Assembly: GCA_937907205.1 (NCBI GenBank)
Contig: CALESE010000150.1
Coordinates: 1 to 15,398 of the forward strand
Length of the DNA stretch: 15,398 nt
Reading direction: 5' to 3'
Origin: an uncultured Romboutsia sp.
Lineage (GTDB): Bacteria > Bacillota > Clostridia > Peptostreptococcales > Peptostreptococcaceae
The translations under genes were made by a program, and so were the position numbers. Below the pieces are notes generated by a model. The model searched no databases. It was not told the origin of the DNA and saw only the letters and a list, made by a program, of their open reading frames with translations. Below are positions 14,001-15,398 of this stretch, in pieces (the stretch's first letter is position 1; the number at the start of each line of letters is the position of its first letter).

Positions 14001-14946
14001 CACCAGTATGGTCTACTATACTAGATGACAATGCAAGATCTTTTATTACATTTGTATAGTTAGCACTAGTAGGAATATTGCTCTTCATTTTCAGATTTAT
14101 CTTCCAGTTTCCATTACCAAGATATTCTGAACTTTCTAATGACATTGCATTCTTGTCTATATTAAGTTCATTGATAGTAATTACATCCCCATAATGGTCA
14201 CCATAGAAACATCTTGTGGTGTTTCCTGACATCATCTTTACTGTACCTGTTATATTGCAATATAAAGTAATAGATTTACCATTTACATCTACATAAGGAT
14301 TACTTTCAGTACCATATTCTTTTACTTCATCAGAAAACGTCTCATCTTTATACCAAGTGATTATAGCGTTTGCATAAGATGGTTTAGCATTTGGGTCTTC
14401 TTCATCTTTATCCTGAACTATCTTTATCACTATTTGCTTTCCAGAGTATTTAGAAGTAGAAGTGTTTATCTGTTCATCTTTACTGTCAATTTGCCATAAT
14501 GATACATAAGTAGTTCTAGAACTTGAAGTAGATACATTACCAGATATGTTCAAATCAAACAAAGCGTCATATTCATGCTTAGTAGCTGTCTTTATGTTCC
14601 ATCCTATAGGATATACTATATTAGGAGCAGTTACCCAGTTCTGATAAGGTATTACTTTGAATGGGTATCTTCTATGCCAGTATTTTACACAAGATCTGAC
14701 GTATATTGTTACAACATTACTAGCTGCACTTACATGTATTCCATTTCTGTCAAAAACAGAATCAATAGAAATGAAATCATGATTTTTATTGTTTGAACTC
14801 CAGAAAAGATATTTTGAATCTCTTGGCCAAATCATCATATTTTTCCAAAAGACCGCATTTATATCTTTGAGCTTATCTGTCTTTGAATCTACTAACTTTA
14901 TTGCACCAATATCTTGATTACCAGTTTTCTTAACGTATATTCCCAT
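11014..14946 (-). CDS. Giant BACON-domain protein, probable tail adhesin
   Basis: A 1310-residue, beta-rich protein without signal peptide or membrane segments. Near its end are two BACON-like (Ig-fold) units: about 1018-1105 (YQFSLDKTIINITPN, WDVLPDWLMV, then CTIRFTQYESEISTTLTI) and about 1206-1303 (YQFSCSSDNTSEIVWTLSP, NWSLTLKQ, KVQQLG). Earlier parts show similar strand-plus-Gln endings (LKLTLKQEP, ISLTFVQH, DYYDITQNG), so the protein is probably a string of such repeats. The first 150 residues look like an attachment or oligomer part (KDINAVFWKNMMIWPRDSKY). BACON domains are known in Bacteroidetes glycan-binding proteins and in crAss-like phage tail proteins. A tail fibre or spike that holds gut or host glycans is likeliest. 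It stands alone between terminators and a divergent promoter. Confidence 0.7.
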   Translation of the reverse strand: MGIYVKKTGNQDIGAIKLVDSKTDKLKDINAVFWKNMMIWPRDSKYLFWSSNNKNHDFISIDSVFDRNGIHVSAASNVVTIYVRSCVKYWHRRYPFKVIPYQNWVTAPNIVYPIGWNIKTATKHEYDALFDLNISGNVSTSSSRTTYVSLWQIDSKDEQINTSTSKYSGKQIVIKIVQDKDEEDPNAKPSYANAIITWYKDETFSDEVKEYGTESNPYVDVNGKSITLYCNITGTVKMMSGNTTRCFYGDHYGDVITINELNIDKNAMSLESSEYLGNGNWKINLKMKSNIPTSANYTNVIKDLALSSSIVDHTGDVVTMTWKVFNEANTLTRYSNVGFLLDRTYTSTTKVWQQGGLVSNQVTNVPCTSLVSKEVAKWISISNPQINSATSSYYAKVTVNPQIAIEKMYIENISTSYDDDIIPATDTLFQIMFMIFKKTGYYAGRKGIINVTCISDTKSIELTQTEYSDTFSNKITDRDIDKKKISVTGIVPNSYYSNMITSITNLRYDYNYLMWLADVSVTKNPKKVLNHELSVNSYPKIVPSKSQYLEITWSIMTGEVNSSPRYGKIKFSIHDYNCEDYYDITQNGSTDAQGVKFDKDYLSKSKLYNISDNIISSSTTADDGPGKISLNGNFYVGTIKINENTNHNNTVAYIKPTEISDWSASDFDNYNNAAFYIKIKGKNVYIGINRNVKIKLEIIGIGSKEDTILQEKAPSVNSNTLANVTDLDVSSIKISGEATTNKLPYLITDEMYCVPVTLNKNDVPTKYDYDVVIGSKEYDGSFGYGNYDDVSLTPEYSIPNYDNMYTVVTSWWRRQGEEKTRTVRLSVDGITQSITNTWTGMKYQGDQTYRSNLSEDYSLTLSDYNQQWILLNQNNLISSSNSTSSTRRLGLTDTLYLDDSKQKNLKLTLKQEPRGTSTNFLFSSSLESGTTKYLNATDSASFMIYSLDDDLMQPLDVNWTPTEFNNMILSCNHNDYWYKFTVAPTSLNISNANRTWQVSFTQATSGKKISLTFVQHCYQFSLDKTIINITPNVEVTINVTSTKSGNLFGFTWDVLPDWLMVYRTSDTKLTFKCIEINDSAKTRSCTIRFTQYESEISTTLTISEESWRNPELDESTVDLYYKGEKAVKELYSDQAGVGLPIAIRQSDGTLDSTKIKLTSRNISDSQYAIDIVSLEDLEGTIPLVGRYALSNKNQYLGEIYCIMHAYQFSCSSDNTSEIVWTLSPKANELWSMYYVTSRIDGEFVDYEISKAVGDFTCYHSGANITILPKFTNYDNERKNWSLTLKQNKTNKEISVKVQQLGANEYEEVYV

Positions 14947-14996
14947 CTGAAAAGATTTTCTTGTTTAAACTTTATATATAAAAATTGCAAAAATAA

Positions 14997-15033
14997 TTTG
15001 AAATCCGGTATATGGTTTCTATATTTTTAATGT
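14997..15033 (+). promoter_or_regulatory. Phage promoter TTTGAAA-N16-TATATT
   Basis: TTTGAAA at 14997-15003, 16 bases, TATATT at 15020-15025, then TTTAATGT. Spacing is the same as at 7385, 7857 and 9879. It lies in the gap between the divergent genes starting at 14946 (minus) and 15043 (plus). No equivalent promoter for the minus-strand gene was seen; that side has only a TA-rich TATATATAAAG. Confidence 0.75.
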
Positions 15034-15042
15034 AAACAAATA

Positions 15043-15398
15043 ATGAATAAAATTATGATGAATTTTGTAAATCCTGAAATAGTAAACGTAGTTGAAAATG
15101 AAAAGGTAACTTTTGGTGAATATCCTACTGAAGGAATTACCTTTGATGAACTTCTCAAGAAGATTGAGAATCGTGAGGAAATTCTTCAAGGTACTCCTAT
15201 TCATTTCAATATGCATGATATCATGCATGAAAATGGTTCTGTTTATCTTCAGGATGAATTCATCCATATTCCTACTAATACAAAGATTTTTGTAAAGTAT
15301 GATGATTCTGAAGACACTTGGTCACGTACTTCTATTGTTCTTCCTGGTCATAATGATTCAGAAGCTATTTGGATTGCAGATGATGTAGAAGATGCTTG
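15043..15398 (+). CDS. Partial gene, paralogue of the 7451 gene
   Basis: The frame stays open from ATG 15043 to the right edge (118 codons seen), so the gene is truncated by the window. It begins MNKIMMNFVNPEIVNVVENE. Later starts at 15055 and 15058 (ATGATG) are also possible and resemble the ATGATTATG start at 7451. ITFDELLKKI (32-41) and FIHIPTNTKIFVKY (73-86) match two stretches of the 7451 protein. The visible part is acidic and lacks a signal peptide, membrane helix or enzyme motif. Its own strong promoter lies at 14997. Function unknown; the shared promoter suggests the two paralogues are expressed at the same stage. Confidence 0.65.
   Translation, partial: MNKIMMNFVNPEIVNVVENEKVTFGEYPTEGITFDELLKKIENREEILQGTPIHFNMHDIMHENGSVYLQDEFIHIPTNTKIFVKYDDSEDTWSRTSIVLPGHNDSEAIWIADDVEDA

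Noticed and set aside
11014..14946. Plus-strand ORFs opposite the giant gene (for example 12050-12331, 14575-14796) and others opposite the minus-strand run
   Set aside because: They lie wholly inside a well-supported gene on the other strand, lack promoters and have low-complexity, implausible proteins.
15019..15267. Minus-strand ORF of 82 codons near the right edge
   Set aside because: It is the shadow of the open plus-strand frame from 15043, which has its own promoter and a paralogue.

Overview
This is an AT-rich, gene-dense window from what looks like a large tailed phage (T4-like myovirus grade) infecting a Bacteroidetes host. Four things point there. One gene reads as a T4 gp4-type head-completion protein. 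The largest gene carries BACON-like domains, typical of Bacteroidetes and their phages. The recurring promoter is TTTG-N19-TATATTwT, close to the Bacteroidetes primary-sigma consensus (-33 TTTG / -7 TAnnTTTG). Starts lack Shine-Dalgarno sequences and sit in A/T-rich leaders. TAA, TGA and TAG all appear to act as stops. No tRNA, rRNA, CRISPR array, transposase or integrase was seen.

Layout: (1) 1-2790, plus strand: two unknown genes, a small protein with a possible capsid-targeting N-terminus, then an S1-domain RNA-binding protein with its own promoter, a 5'-UTR hairpin and a strong terminator. (2) 2827-7282, minus strand: a six-gene run. In order of transcription it encodes gp4-like head completion, a conserved phage protein, a two-domain glycosyltransferase, and three proteins whose first 9-14 residues look like one family of cleavable leaders. 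(3) 7322-10913, plus strand: a module bounded by an inverted 41-bp repeat. It holds a small unknown gene, a duplicated promoter driving a probable small RNA, a secreted glucosaminidase-type endolysin, a spanin-like membrane protein, small unknown proteins and a DUF5675 (L,D-transpeptidase-like) protein; this is mostly a lysis cassette. (4) 11014-14946, minus strand: a 1310-residue beta-rich, BACON-containing protein, probably a tail or adhesin protein. (5) 14997-15398, plus strand: a promoter and the start of a gene that runs off the window and appears paralogous to the gene at 7451.

The most interesting signals are three. The leader family MK(S/T)L...(L/I)xE shared by four small or unknown proteins resembles T4 capsid-targeting sequences cut by the prohead protease. 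The inverted repeats bound a plus-strand lysis module lying between minus-strand virion genes. A duplicated promoter-leader feeds an 11-codon ORF and a terminator, which looks like a small RNA. All functional assignments come from reading the sequence without database searches.
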